The notes beneath the pieces were generated by a model. It ran no database searches, had not been told where the DNA came from, and saw only the letters and a list, made by a program, of their open reading frames with translations. A program made the translations under genes and the position numbers. DNA of 64,000 bases from Levilactobacillus angrenensis. Lineage in GTDB: Bacteria > Bacillota > Bacilli > Lactobacillales > Lactobacillaceae. How positions within the stretch are numbered: position 1 is the first letter of the stretch; every line of letters begins with the position of its first letter. The stretch is from positions 57,716-121,715 of the forward strand of contig NZ_RHOB01000005.1 in the NCBI RefSeq assembly GCF_003946085.1, given 5' to 3'. Shown here in pieces: positions 28,506 through 37,049 of this stretch.

Positions 28506-29522
28506 TTATTTTTCAAAATGTTGTTGGCCAGCTGACTTATTCAACCGGTTCATGTAAGCCGCACCTAAACCCGTAGCCGCAAAACCTTGGGCCAGGATAC
28601 CCGTCACAGGTGATTCCAGGTCAAAGTGCCGCAAGCCGGCAAACAACCGGTGGCTGGCACTAGCCATGTCGGCGCCTAACGAGAAGGCCTCCGTGTTGGC
28701 TGGCAACGTTTCGTTAGCCAACGTGTGGTCCAACGCCATCACCCCAATGGTGCCAGACTGTTGAGCCGCCCACGCGAGTGCTGCCGGCCAGTCCGCTTCG
28801 TCATCCACGATGGTGACCTGCGCATTGGGTGCGTAGTGCTTGTATTTCATCCCCGGTGCCTTAGGAATCTCACCCTTGCCCACCTTGTGATGGTTCGACT
28901 GCACCGGCCCAATCACAGCGGCCAGCTGCTCTTCGGTCACGCCACCCGGACGTAAAATCGTCGGAATGTCCGTGGACATATCCAAGACCGTCGATTCAAC
29001 CCCCACCTTGGTCGGCCCATCATCCAAGATACCGGCAATCTTGCCGTTCAAATCATGGTAAACGTGCTTGGCCAGCGTCGGACTGGGTTTACCTGACGTG
29101 TTGGCGGACGGCCCGACTAGTGGTACCCCGGCTGCCTTGATCAGGTCTAACGTGACTTGATTAGCGGGATTACGAAAGGCCGCCGTATCCAAGCCCCCGG
29201 TGACAGCCTTGGAGAAGGCCCCCGGTTGGAGCTTGAAAATCAACGTCAACGGCCCCGGCCAAAACGCCTTGATCAGCGCCTCCGCCTTGTCTGACAACGG
29301 CTGGGCGTATTGCTTGACCGTGTCTTCGCCCGTCACGTGCACGATCAAGGGATTGTCACTTGGCCGCCCTTTGGCCAAATAGACCTGCTTGACCGCTGCT
29401 TCGTTCGTCGCATCGGCACCCAGCCCGTAGACCGTTTCCGTGGGGAAGGCCACGAGTTGGCCGGCCTGAATCGCCGCAGCCGCAGCCGCGATTTCAGTTG
29501 GTTGAAAAATCTTGGTTTCCAT
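28506..29522 (-). CDS. L-threonylcarbamoyladenylate synthase (Sua5/YrdC)
   Basis: Enzyme of 338 residues making threonylcarbamoyl-AMP for the universal t6A37 tRNA modification. Residues about 1-205 are the YrdC domain: GQLVAFPTETVYGLGADA, KGRPSDNPLIVHV, FWPGPLTLIF, PSANTSGKPSPT and GVESTVLDM. Residues about 220-338 are the Sua5 C-terminal domain, joined by the KAPGMKYKHYAP linker that marks the long Sua5 form. It follows prmC by 27 nt. Confidence 0.93.
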   Translation of the reverse strand: METKIFQPTEIAAAAAAIQAGQLVAFPTETVYGLGADATNEAAVKQVYLAKGRPSDNPLIVHVTGEDTVKQYAQPLSDKAEALIKAFWPGPLTLIFKLQPGAFSKAVTGGLDTAAFRNPANQVTLDLIKAAGVPLVGPSANTSGKPSPTLAKHVYHDLNGKIAGILDDGPTKVGVESTVLDMSTDIPTILRPGGVTEEQLAAVIGPVQSNHHKVGKGEIPKAPGMKYKHYAPNAQVTIVDDEADWPAALAWAAQQSGTIGVMALDHTLANETLPANTEAFSLGADMASASHRLFAGLRHFDLESPVTGILAQGFAATGLGAAYMNRLNKSAGQQHFEK

Positions 29523-29549
29523 AACTATTCTCTAATCTCCCATCTAAAT

Positions 29550-30386
29550 TCACAATTGCACGCGGACCATGCGATCATGGCCGTTGATGTCCGCCTTGAT
29601 AGTCACCGTCGCCTGGGGCAGTGCCGTTGCAAATAACTGACGAACCGCTGGCCCCTGTTGGTACCCGATTTCCGCAAAGAACTGGCCGTGTGGCGCCAAA
29701 TAATCGCCTAATGACTGGGCGAAACGTTGGTAAAACGCCAGACCGTGGTTCGCCGCAAACAGTGCCGTTGCTGGTTCAAAGCGTTTGACCGAATCGTCCA
29801 TCACGGCAAGCTCATTGTGGTCAATGTAAGGCGGATTGGACACGATCACGTCGAATCGTTGACCAGCTACTGGGGCCAAGAGGTCGCCCACCGCAAACGT
29901 CACGGCTGTCCCCAACGCCTGAGCATTGGTTTTGGCGACTGCCACCGCTTCCGCCGAAATATCCGTGGCCGTCACGTCCCAAGTCGGTCGTTCCGCCTTT
30001 AAGGTGACGGCAATCGCCCCGCTACCCGTCCCCACGTCTAAGACGCGTTGCGGTGTCGCGGGCAATTGTAACAGCCACTCGACCAATTCCTCGGTCTCAG
30101 GCCGGGGGATCAGCGTCGCCGGAGTCACGTGAAACTCGCGACCGTAAAACGGCGCGTGGCCCAAAACGTATTGCGCCGGTTCACCGGTACAAACGCGGTC
30201 CACCTGTTGTTGGTAAACAACTAATTGGTCAGCGGATAGCGGTTCACGGTAGTGTTGGACCAATTGGGTAAAGGACCAGCCTTGCCCTTCCTGCATTAAG
30301 TAGGTGGCAACGCTGGTCTCCTGGCCGGCCGCCGCGAGTTGGTGCTCGGCGGCCTTTAACGCCATCAAAGTGGTGGTATTAGCCAT
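29550..30386 (-). CDS. prmC: Release factor glutamine methyltransferase PrmC
   Basis: Methyltransferase of 278 residues that N5-methylates the Gln of the GGQ motif in release factors. The helical N-terminal domain is followed by an SAM fold with [14 protein letters not shown] (116-129) and the catalytic NPPY at 184-187. It overlaps prfA, its substrate gene, by 8 nt, which is the usual coupled arrangement. Confidence 0.94.
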   Translation of the reverse strand: MANTTTLMALKAAEHQLAAAGQETSVATYLMQEGQGWSFTQLVQHYREPLSADQLVVYQQQVDRVCTGEPAQYVLGHAPFYGREFHVTPATLIPRPETEELVEWLLQLPATPQRVLDVGTGSGAIAVTLKAERPTWDVTATDISAEAVAVAKTNAQALGTAVTFAVGDLLAPVAGQRFDVIVSNPPYIDHNELAVMDDSVKRFEPATALFAANHGLAFYQRFAQSLGDYLAPHGQFFAEIGYQQGPAVRQLFATALPQATVTIKADINGHDRMVRVQL

Positions 30387-31464
30387 TATTCTTTAAGTCT
30401 TCTAGTTTGGCCGCTTGATCGGACAGAATCAAGGCATCAATGATGTCGTCTAATTCCCCGTTCATGACCCGGTCCAACTTGTTCAACGTCAAGCCGATAC
30501 GGTGATCCGTCACCCGGTTTTGTGGGTAGTTGTAAGTCCGGATCCGTTCGGAACGATCCCCGGTCCCCACGGCCGACTTCCGTTCAGCGTTGTAGGCGTC
30601 TTCTTCTTGTTGCTTGTAGTAGTCGTAGACCCGGGCCCGTAAAATGGTCATGGCCTTAGCCCGGTTTTGTTGCTGCGACCGTTCATCTTGCATGGCGACC
30701 ACGATTCCAGTTGGCAAGTGGGTCATCCGCACGGCCGAAGAGGTCTTGTTGATGTGTTGCCCACCGGCACCAGAGGAACGGTAAACGTCGGTCCGAATAT
30801 CCTTCGGGTCGATGTCGATATCGACGTCTTCTTCTTCAGGCATCACGCCGACTGTGGCGGTACTGGTATGGACCCGGCCAGCGGATTCCGTGGCGGGAAC
30901 CCGTTGGACCCGGTGCGCGCCGTTTTCATACTTGAGCTTGGAGTAGACCTTGTCGCCAGTGATCATCAAGACGATTTCCTTGAAACCACCGACTTCAGTC
31001 GCGTTTTCGTCGACGATTTCGATCTTCCAACCTTGGCGTTCAGCGTACTTGGAGTACATGCTAAAGAGGTCCGCCGCAAATAAGCTGGCTTCGTCCCCAC
31101 CAGCGGCCCCGTGGATTTCCATGATGATGTTCTTGTCATCGTTCGGATCCTTAGGCAACAGTAAGACCTTGATGTCGTCTTCGAGTTTTTCCTTTTGGGC
31201 CGTTAAGTCCTTGAGCTCTTCTTTGACCATGGCGTCCATGTCATCGTCGAGCTTTTCCCGGAGCATCTCGTCGTCATCCGCAATTTGCTTGGTGACGTCT
31301 TGGTATTGGTGGTACTTGTCCACCGTTTCCCGTAGCTCCCCTTCTTCTTTGGACAGCTTCATGAATTTCTGCGTGTCCGCGATGACTTCGGGGTCACTGA
31401 TCAATTCATTGAGCTCGTCGTAGCGGTCGGCTACAGCTTGGAGCTTGTCAAACATTTCATCCAT
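30379..31464 (-). CDS. prfA: Peptide chain release factor 1
   Basis: Translation termination factor of 361 residues that reads UAA and UAG. The helical N-terminal domain is rich in Asp, Glu and Lys; the [11 protein letters not shown] region and [13 protein letters not shown] follow, where PAT is the codon-recognition tripeptide of RF1. The peptidyl hydrolysis loop [16 protein letters not shown] carries GGQ, the target of PrmC. Confidence 0.96.
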   Translation of the reverse strand: MDEMFDKLQAVADRYDELNELISDPEVIADTQKFMKLSKEEGELRETVDKYHQYQDVTKQIADDDEMLREKLDDDMDAMVKEELKDLTAQKEKLEDDIKVLLLPKDPNDDKNIIMEIHGAAGGDEASLFAADLFSMYSKYAERQGWKIEIVDENATEVGGFKEIVLMITGDKVYSKLKYENGAHRVQRVPATESAGRVHTSTATVGVMPEEEDVDIDIDPKDIRTDVYRSSGAGGQHINKTSSAVRMTHLPTGIVVAMQDERSQQQNRAKAMTILRARVYDYYKQQEEDAYNAERKSAVGTGDRSERIRTYNYPQNRVTDHRIGLTLNKLDRVMNGELDDIIDALILSDQAAKLEDLKNNG

Positions 31465-31557
31465 TCGATTTAACCTCGTTTCAAAATTAACTTACGTCAG
31501 GCAAGACGGTCTTCTCACCGCCTTGCAACCTGTTGCGTCGCGTCGGCTTTGCTCAGC

Positions 31558-32154
31558 CTACTTTGGCCGCGACTTACCAATCTGATCCAATGGTGGGTTG
31601 AAATAGTGGCGCCGGCAGACGGGATAATACGCCTCGTTGCCGCCAATCTGAACCTGTTCACCCTCGTAAACCGGCCGATTATCATGGAACCGCAGATTCA
31701 TGATGGCCTTCTTGGTGCAGAACCAGCAAATGGTCTTCATTTCCTCGATCTTGTCCGCGTAAAGCAAGAGGTACTTGGACCCTTCAAACAGTTCGTTCTT
31801 GAAATCATTCTTCAGGCCAAAAGTCATGACCGGAATGTGGAGGTCATCGACTACCTTGGCCAATTGAAACACATGGTCTTTGGTCATGAACTGTGCTTCG
31901 TCGATCAACACACAGTTGGCCTGCGCATCAATGCGTTGCACCTCATCGTAGAGGTTGGTTTCCTTAAAAATGGGATGAGCCGTGCGTTTCAAGCCAATCC
32001 GACTTGAGACGTGGCCGACCCCATCTCTGGTATCCAAGCCACTGGTCATGATGATGACCCGCTTGCCCTGTTCCTCATAGTTATGGGCGACCTTTAAGAT
32101 TTCAATGGTCTTCCCGCTATTCATTGCGCCGTACCGAAAAAATAGCTGCGCCAC
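31558..32154 (-). CDS. tdk: Thymidine kinase
   Basis: Salvage enzyme of 198 residues phosphorylating thymidine. P-loop [13 protein letters not shown] lies at residues 8-20, the lasso region contains [15 protein letters not shown], and Cys in CWFC and YPVCRRH forms the zinc site. The start is GTG 32154 with GGGAG upstream. It heads the tdk-prfA-prmC-sua5 group; a 90-nt gap before prfA leaves room for a second promoter. Confidence 0.94.
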   Translation of the reverse strand: MAQLFFRYGAMNSGKTIEILKVAHNYEEQGKRVIIMTSGLDTRDGVGHVSSRIGLKRTAHPIFKETNLYDEVQRIDAQANCVLIDEAQFMTKDHVFQLAKVVDDLHIPVMTFGLKNDFKNELFEGSKYLLLYADKIEEMKTICWFCTKKAIMNLRFHDNRPVYEGEQVQIGGNEAYYPVCRRHYFNPPLDQIGKSRPK

Positions 32155-32290
32155 GTTGCTCCCACCTTTTTGACAGTTTCTATCTATTATAGCCGATTAC
32201 GCTAGAAAATTCGACTGTCGCGGCCAATTGGTGATAGATTTCTTCCACGAAACCGTTACCAACTGGATGGTCACTGACTCGTTGCGGAAA

Positions 32291-32470
32291 TGGACCGCCT
32301 TACCGTTCGCGAAATAGGCGCTGGAACGCGGTGGGCAGGACCGGCCTGAGCCAAAGTACGGTCTCAGGCCTCGCTGGGAACCGAACCCCGCGTTTCCCAG
32401 ACGCCATTTTCTAAGCAGAACACTTAGAAAATCCCACGGCTGAGCGCCTATTTCGCTTCACTCTCGGCTA
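32291..32470 (+). repeat. Structured intergenic repeat R1, full copy D
   Basis: Plus-strand element. After GGACCGCCTTACCGTTC comes outer arm GCGAAATAGGCGCT (32309-32322), perfectly complementary to AGCGCCTATTTCGC (32443-32456). Three inner hairpins follow: 32343-32370 (GGCCTGAG/CTCAGGCC), 32374-32400 (CTGGGAA/TTCCCAG) and 32406-32432 (ATTTTCTAAG/CTTAGAAAAT). Shared blocks GGAACGCGGTGGGC, GAGCC...CGGTCTC, CCGAA...CGCGT, CCCACGGCTG and CTCTCGGCTAC match copies B and C, although every stem sequence differs. Confidence 0.88.
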
Positions 32471-32790
32471 CATCAGTCTTTGCCAAACCCAATCACTCGG
32501 CCCGTAGGCATCAGTTTGCTCGACCATAGTTACCTGATAATCTCAGCCCATGTCATTATCAACCATAGCGTGACCAGTAAGCCATGGTGCAACGCCCCAG
32601 ACTTAAGACCCAGTCGGTTAGTTGCTGACAATGTTCCACGTAGACAAGAGTCCGCCAGCCCCACCCAACTTGTCAGCTAACCAGCCCAACTCCTTGCGAT
32701 TTGGGAAAGTTCAAGCAGAGTGCTCCCTTTCAGGCGGAAAAAATGCTAAAATTAAGGCTTGAATATTAAGGAAACCGACATTAAAAAATC
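32471..32790. other. Gene-free region upstream of murT
   Basis: No gene is supported in this stretch; a 66-codon frame lacks a ribosome site. An extended -10 TGCTAAAAT at about 32744-32752 is the best candidate for the murT promoter; its -35 box is poor. Confidence 0.45.
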
Positions 32791-32815
32791 TTGTCGCGAT
32801 TAAGGAGCGAATTGC

Positions 32816-34165
32816 ATGTCATTCAGAAGCGGCGTTGCCACCTTCGCGGGGAAATCCTCTTACTGGTTTCTCCACACGTTTCTACACGGGGGAAGTTCTC
32901 TCCCCGGAAAAATTACGTTAAAACTCGATCCCAACATTTTGCGGACCTTGGGCGCCAAGTATGACGTCATCGTTATCACGGGCACTAACGGGAAGACGCT
33001 GACCACGGCATTAACGGTCTCCGTGCTCCACGAAAAGTATCCCGATATTTTGACGAATCCCACCGGTTCTAACATGGAACAAGGAATCGTCACCACCTTC
33101 TTAAACGCCAAGAACCCCAAAACTGGCCGGCCACTGGCGGTTTTGGAAGTCGATGAGGCCAACGTTATCAAGGTGACCCAATATATTGAACCAAAAGCCT
33201 TTGTGTTCACGAACATTTTTCGGGACCAAATGGATCGCTACGGAGAAATTTACACCACTTATCAAAAGATTCTCGATGGCGTGGCGCTGGCACCGAACGC
33301 AACCATCATTGCCAACGGCGACTCACCGATTTTCCATTCCAAGGAATTGCCTAACCCGATTCAGTATTACGGGTTTGACGACCAGCCCGACGGCGACTTC
33401 AAAGCCAAGCCCAACACGGATGGTGTGTTGTGCCCCAACTGTGAGCACATCTTGCATTACCACTCCCTGACCTACAGTAACCAAGGCAAGTATTTCTGCC
33501 CGAACTGTGGGTTCTCGCGGCCTGAGCTGACTTATCGACTGACTAAATTGGGCGAGCAAACGCCGACATCTTCGAAATTTGAAATCGACGGCCACCCCTT
33601 CAAGATTCAGGTCGGTGGGACCTACAACATCTACAACGCCCTCGCGGCTTACGCGGTGGGTCGGTTCATGGGCGTGACGCCAGAACAAGTCAGTGACGCC
33701 TTCAACGCCAACCAACAGGTCTTCGGCCGCCAAGAAGTCATCAACGTGGATGGCAAGCGCGTGACCATTATTCTGGTCAAGAACCCCGTCGGCTTGGACC
33801 AAGTGCTACACATGATTGGCACCGACACCCATCCATTTTCACTGGTGGGTCTGCTCAACGCCAACTATGCGGATGGCATCGATACCAGCTGGATTTGGGA
33901 CGGCGACTTTGAACAATTGGCCGACCGGGATATTCCAACGGTCATCACCGGGGGCGAACGCTACAAGGACATCACGTTCCGGTTGAAGGTCGCGGGGATC
34001 CCTGACGACCGTCACATCGTTGAACCCAATTTGGAAAAAGTCGTCGAGGAAATCAAGAAGGTCTCGACCGACCGCGTTTACGTGCTGGCGACCTACACTG
34101 CCATGCTACAAATGCGTAAAATTTTAGCTGATAAAGGCTACGTCAAGGAGGGACTCGGTCTATGA
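32816..34165 (+). CDS. murT: Lipid II isoglutaminyl synthase, MurT subunit
   Basis: Mur-ligase-like subunit of 449 residues. With GatD it amidates the alpha-carboxyl of D-Glu in lipid II, using glutamine-derived ammonia and ATP. The ATP loop ITGTNGKTLTTAL is at about residues 54-66; a Cys4 zinc ribbon follows in the middle domain (CPNCEHILHY and YFCPNCGFSRPE, about 203-238), and the C-terminal DUF1727 domain ends the protein. An acidic GDFEQLADRDIPTV segment precedes the end. It overlaps gatD by 4 nt (ATGA). Confidence 0.95.
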   Translation: MSFRSGVATFAGKSSYWFLHTFLHGGSSLPGKITLKLDPNILRTLGAKYDVIVITGTNGKTLTTALTVSVLHEKYPDILTNPTGSNMEQGIVTTFLNAKNPKTGRPLAVLEVDEANVIKVTQYIEPKAFVFTNIFRDQMDRYGEIYTTYQKILDGVALAPNATIIANGDSPIFHSKELPNPIQYYGFDDQPDGDFKAKPNTDGVLCPNCEHILHYHSLTYSNQGKYFCPNCGFSRPELTYRLTKLGEQTPTSSKFEIDGHPFKIQVGGTYNIYNALAAYAVGRFMGVTPEQVSDAFNANQQVFGRQEVINVDGKRVTIILVKNPVGLDQVLHMIGTDTHPFSLVGLLNANYADGIDTSWIWDGDFEQLADRDIPTVITGGERYKDITFRLKVAGIPDDRHIVEPNLEKVVEEIKKVSTDRVYVLATYTAMLQMRKILADKGYVKEGLGL

Positions 34166-34866
34166 GTTACGAATTAAACGTCGCCCACCTGTACGGCGAC
34201 TTGATGAACACTTACGGTGACGTTGGTAATATTTTGGCGTTGAACTACTATGCTAAGCAAATGGATGTCACCTTAAACGTCAAGGTAGTCAGCCTGGAGG
34301 AAGACTTTCACGCCGCCGACTACGATTTGGCTTTCTTCGGCGGTGGCCAAGACTTTGAACAGACTATCGTATCCCAGGATATCCAAACCAAGAAGGCCGA
34401 ACTGATCAAATTCATTGAATCTGACGGTCCCCTGTTGGCTATCTGTGGTGGTTTCCAATTACTGGGCCATTACTACATCGGCGCGGACGGCGAAAAGTTG
34501 CCGGGTATCGGTGCGTTGGACCACTACACACTGGCTCAAGACCACAACCGCTTCATCGGTGACATCGTCATCAAGAACCAAGAGACCGGCGAAACCTACC
34601 ACGGATTTGAAAACCATCAAGGGTTGACCTACCTGGGCAAGGGCGAACGGCCCCTGGGTAACGTCGTTTCTGGTAAAGGCAACAACGGCGAAGATGGCAC
34701 GGAAGGTGCTATTTACAAGAACGTCTACTGTTCTTACTTCCACGGCCCAATTTTGACGCGTAACGGCGACATCGCCAAGCACCTACTGGTGGCCGCTTTG
34801 AAGCGTAAATATCCGGACGCCGACTTCAGCCAACAAGAAGCCCTGCCGATTCCGGCAACGTTCTAG
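34162..34866 (+). CDS. gatD: Lipid II isoglutaminyl synthase, glutaminase subunit GatD
   Basis: Class I glutamine amidotransferase-like (CobB/CobQ-type) subunit of 234 residues. The nucleophile is Cys in PLLAICGGFQLLGHYY (about residue 94) and the conserved His lies in CSYFHGPIL near residue 195. It supplies ammonia to MurT. Start ATG overlaps the murT stop, indicating coupled translation. Confidence 0.95.
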   Translation: MSYELNVAHLYGDLMNTYGDVGNILALNYYAKQMDVTLNVKVVSLEEDFHAADYDLAFFGGGQDFEQTIVSQDIQTKKAELIKFIESDGPLLAICGGFQLLGHYYIGADGEKLPGIGALDHYTLAQDHNRFIGDIVIKNQETGETYHGFENHQGLTYLGKGERPLGNVVSGKGNNGEDGTEGAIYKNVYCSYFHGPILTRNGDIAKHLLVAALKRKYPDADFSQQEALPIPATF

Positions 34867-34893
34867 CCAAACTGCACCTATTCTGAAAACAAA

Positions 34894-34948
34894 AGAAGTT
34901 CCCATCGCAATGGTCAAGTAGACATTTGCGGTGGGAACTTTTATTTTC
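34894..34948 (+). terminator. Terminator of murT-gatD
   Basis: AAGTTCCCATCGCAATG and CATTTGCGGTGGGAACTT form a long imperfect stem, followed by TTATTTT. Confidence 0.85.
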
Positions 34949-34950
34949 TA

Positions 34951-35254
34951 AAGGTTGAAAGTTGAATTAATGTCTTGACTCCCGAAACGACAGCGTTTTG
35001 TCCACCAGAACTAGTGAAACCCGGGCCTGCGTCAGCCAGGGTTCCGCCTGCTCTGGGGAACACCTCCAGCCTGAGAAACGGTCTTCCGGTTCGCTTGAAA
35101 GCCTGGCCAAAACCGCCAGTCTCCCAAGTCGCCCCACGCTGTAGGCTGAGACAAAACCTCAGCCAACCCCGTCGTCACAGCTGGCTCCACCCTGGCTGCC
35201 TCCGGCGGGGTTGGCGATTATCAGCAAGATGGCGTTAGTTAAAGACTAGTTGCC
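34951..35254 (+). repeat. Intergenic repeat R2, long copy b
   Basis: Contains, in order, GTTGAATTAAT, CTCCCGAAACGACAGCGTT, TTGTCCACCAGAACTAGTG, GGGCCTGCGTCAGCCAGGGT, then about 120 nt of additional hairpin-forming sequence (for example GGCTGAG/CTCAGCC), and finally GCTGCCTCCGGCGGG, TTATCAGCAAG and GACTAGTTGCC. Copies a and c share these blocks. No gene is present. It is followed closely by an R1 copy. Confidence 0.65.
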
Positions 35255-35305
35255 AAAACAGCTGCTACCTGGGGCTAAGCCGACTTTTACTGGCAAGCAC
35301 TTCTG

Positions 35306-35500
35306 TAGCCGAGAGTCCGCCAACTATGGGTTCAGCCGTGGGAGTTGCCTTAGTGGCATGGGGTTCATGCCGCTTAGGCAACTGGCGTCTTTGAGACGCG
35401 GGCTTTCGGCTCAAAGCGAGGCCGAGACCGTCCCTCAGGCTCGGTCCGGTCCGCCCACCGCGTTCCAACCCATAGTTGGCGGACGGTAGGCGGCCAGCGC
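35306..35500 (-). repeat. Structured intergenic repeat R1, full copy C
   Basis: Minus-strand element. Outer arm GTCCGCCAACTATGGGTT (read at 35467-35484) is exactly complementary to the arm at 35315-35332. Hairpins lie at 35422-35444 (CCGAG/CTCGG), 35389-35416 (CTTTGAG/CTCAAAG) and 35343-35383 (AGTTGCCTAAG/CTAAGGCAACT). It shares all loop and junction blocks with copies B and D. The outer-arm pairs differ from copy B at several positions, with both partners changed together. Confidence 0.88.
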
Positions 35501-35593
35501 AAACTACGAAGCTGTAAACGACTAATTCTTAAGCCATGAGTCGCGTGGTGACAATGCTTCTAGCTGATTTTCATCTTTCAACCTTCAGTTATT

Positions 35594-36631
35594 TTACGAA
35601 AAATCATGATTGGCGTAGCGACTCTTCTCCGCCAGATACGTGCCAATGACCGCGTTACGCTGGTCTAGGTACGGTTCGTTAGGCGCTACGGGATGGACGC
35701 GGTTCGTCAAGAAGACCATCGCTTGCTGGGCTGCCTGGTCGATAACCAAATACGTACCGGTAAAGCCGGAATGCCAGATGACCCGATGAGCTTGCGGCCA
35801 CTGCGTTGCGGTCAGCGCCCAGCCTAATGAACGGCCTGCCCGACCATCCGGTGTCCAGTCGTTGGTTAGCTGATTGACATAGCGCGGCGGCAGCACGGCG
35901 GGAACCGTTTCCGGATGACAGTATGCCTGACAGAACCGGATCAGGTCGTCGATGGTGCTGAACAATCCCGCGGACCCGCATCGGCGCTGCAATACGTAGC
36001 CCTTGGGATCATGGACTTCGCCGCGAACCAGCCCTCGCGTCACGGTCACCGCCGTAGGGATACAGGCCGCCGGATCACTGGGGGTAAACGTACTGTGGGT
36101 CATCCCCAGTGGCGTCAACACGCGCTGTTGCACGGCCGCCTGAATCGGTTCGCCCAAGATTTGTTCAACGATCCAGCCCAGGAAAATGTAGTTGACGTCA
36201 GCGTAGACCATTTTTCGTCCAAAGGTCGGTCCCACGTGCAAATGCAACAGAGCGTGGGTCAACGCCGGGGCGTCCAGCTGGTTGCGGTTGGGGATGTAGC
36301 CCGTAATGCCTGACGTGTGGGTGAGTAGATGCCGTACCGTTACCCGTTTATCCTGCCACTCCGGCAAGTAGTCGTGAACCCGGTCGGTCAACCGTAATCG
36401 GCCCGTGGCCAATAGCTGTAAGACCACACTCAACGTTCCCACGACTTTGGTCAGCGAGGCCACATCGTACAGCATTCCCGGCCGCAGTGGTTCCGTATGG
36501 GGCACAATGGCGGCGACACCATACTGTCCCGTTTCCACCCGGTCGCCGTCGATCAAAGCAAAGCTCACCCCGGGTACCACTTTTTCTGCGACCAGCCGCT
36601 TGAGGGCCGCTTTCGTTTCTACATACGCCAT
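35594..36631 (-). CDS. Serine hydrolase of the beta-lactamase class C family
   Basis: Protein of 345 residues with the penicillin-binding fold of class C beta-lactamases and related esterases. The SxxK motif is SLTK (about residue 60), followed by the YxN-like YADVNY around 145, and the third motif is HSGFTG near residue 292. No signal peptide is visible, so it is probably cytoplasmic; substrates of this family include esters and peptides, and true beta-lactamase activity cannot be assumed. Start ATG 36631 has AGAGGTG upstream. Confidence 0.85.
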   Translation of the reverse strand: MAYVETKAALKRLVAEKVVPGVSFALIDGDRVETGQYGVAAIVPHTEPLRPGMLYDVASLTKVVGTLSVVLQLLATGRLRLTDRVHDYLPEWQDKRVTVRHLLTHTSGITGYIPNRNQLDAPALTHALLHLHVGPTFGRKMVYADVNYIFLGWIVEQILGEPIQAAVQQRVLTPLGMTHSTFTPSDPAACIPTAVTVTRGLVRGEVHDPKGYVLQRRCGSAGLFSTIDDLIRFCQAYCHPETVPAVLPPRYVNQLTNDWTPDGRAGRSLGWALTATQWPQAHRVIWHSGFTGTYLVIDQAAQQAMVFLTNRVHPVAPNEPYLDQRNAVIGTYLAEKSRYANHDFS

Positions 36632-36735
36632 GGACCGCACCTCTCTCTTTCTCTGTCCCCATTGTACCCATCCCGCCTGGCAAATGGCAATTCAAGATTG
36701 TCTTAAACTCGTAGTTGGCAATCCTCTAGACGTAA

Positions 36736-36756
36736 TTGGCCACCTACCATTCGCCA
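36736..36756 (+). repeat. R1 terminal fragment
   Basis: TTGGCCACCTACCATTCGCC matches the first 20 bases of R1. With the inverse fragment near 36962-36978 (GTAACGGTAAGGCGGAC) it flanks an R2 copy. Confidence 0.4.
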
Positions 36757-36846
36757 ACACGTTTCCATCTACATTTTAAAATTCGTTAAATATCCGCCAG
36801 AACTGGTTACAAAACACGCCCCCATTTCGTTGGTATCTTTAGAGAC

Positions 36847-36935
36847 AGGGAATCCTGGTTGACGTAGGCCCTGCTTTCGCTAGCTTTAGCGGACAAACCA
36901 CTGGCGCTCCGTGAGGCAACGTATTAATTCAGCTT
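36847..36935 (-). repeat. Intergenic repeat R2, copy c
   Basis: Minus-strand blocks GCTGAATTAATACG, CTCACGGAGCGCCAGTGG, TTTGTCCGCTAAAGCTAGCG, GGGCCTACGTCAACCAGGAT align with copy b. The hairpin CGCTA-AAGC-TAGCG has a G-C pair where copy a has A-T. Confidence 0.6.
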
Positions 36936-37005
36936 AGTATCTTTAGCTGGCAGCCAGTAAAGTAACGGTAAGGCGGACGCTTTCACCCAAAGCCGGCGCA
37001 AAAAA

Positions 37006-37035
37006 AGCGCCCTGCCACTAACGGCAAGACGCTTC
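37006..37035 (-). terminator. Terminator of the ABC exporter operon
   Basis: AGCG...TGCC and GGCA...CGCT arms pair, followed by seven T residues on the minus strand, 15 bp after the stop codon. Confidence 0.85.
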
Positions 37036-37049
37036 CAAATCCTATGGTA

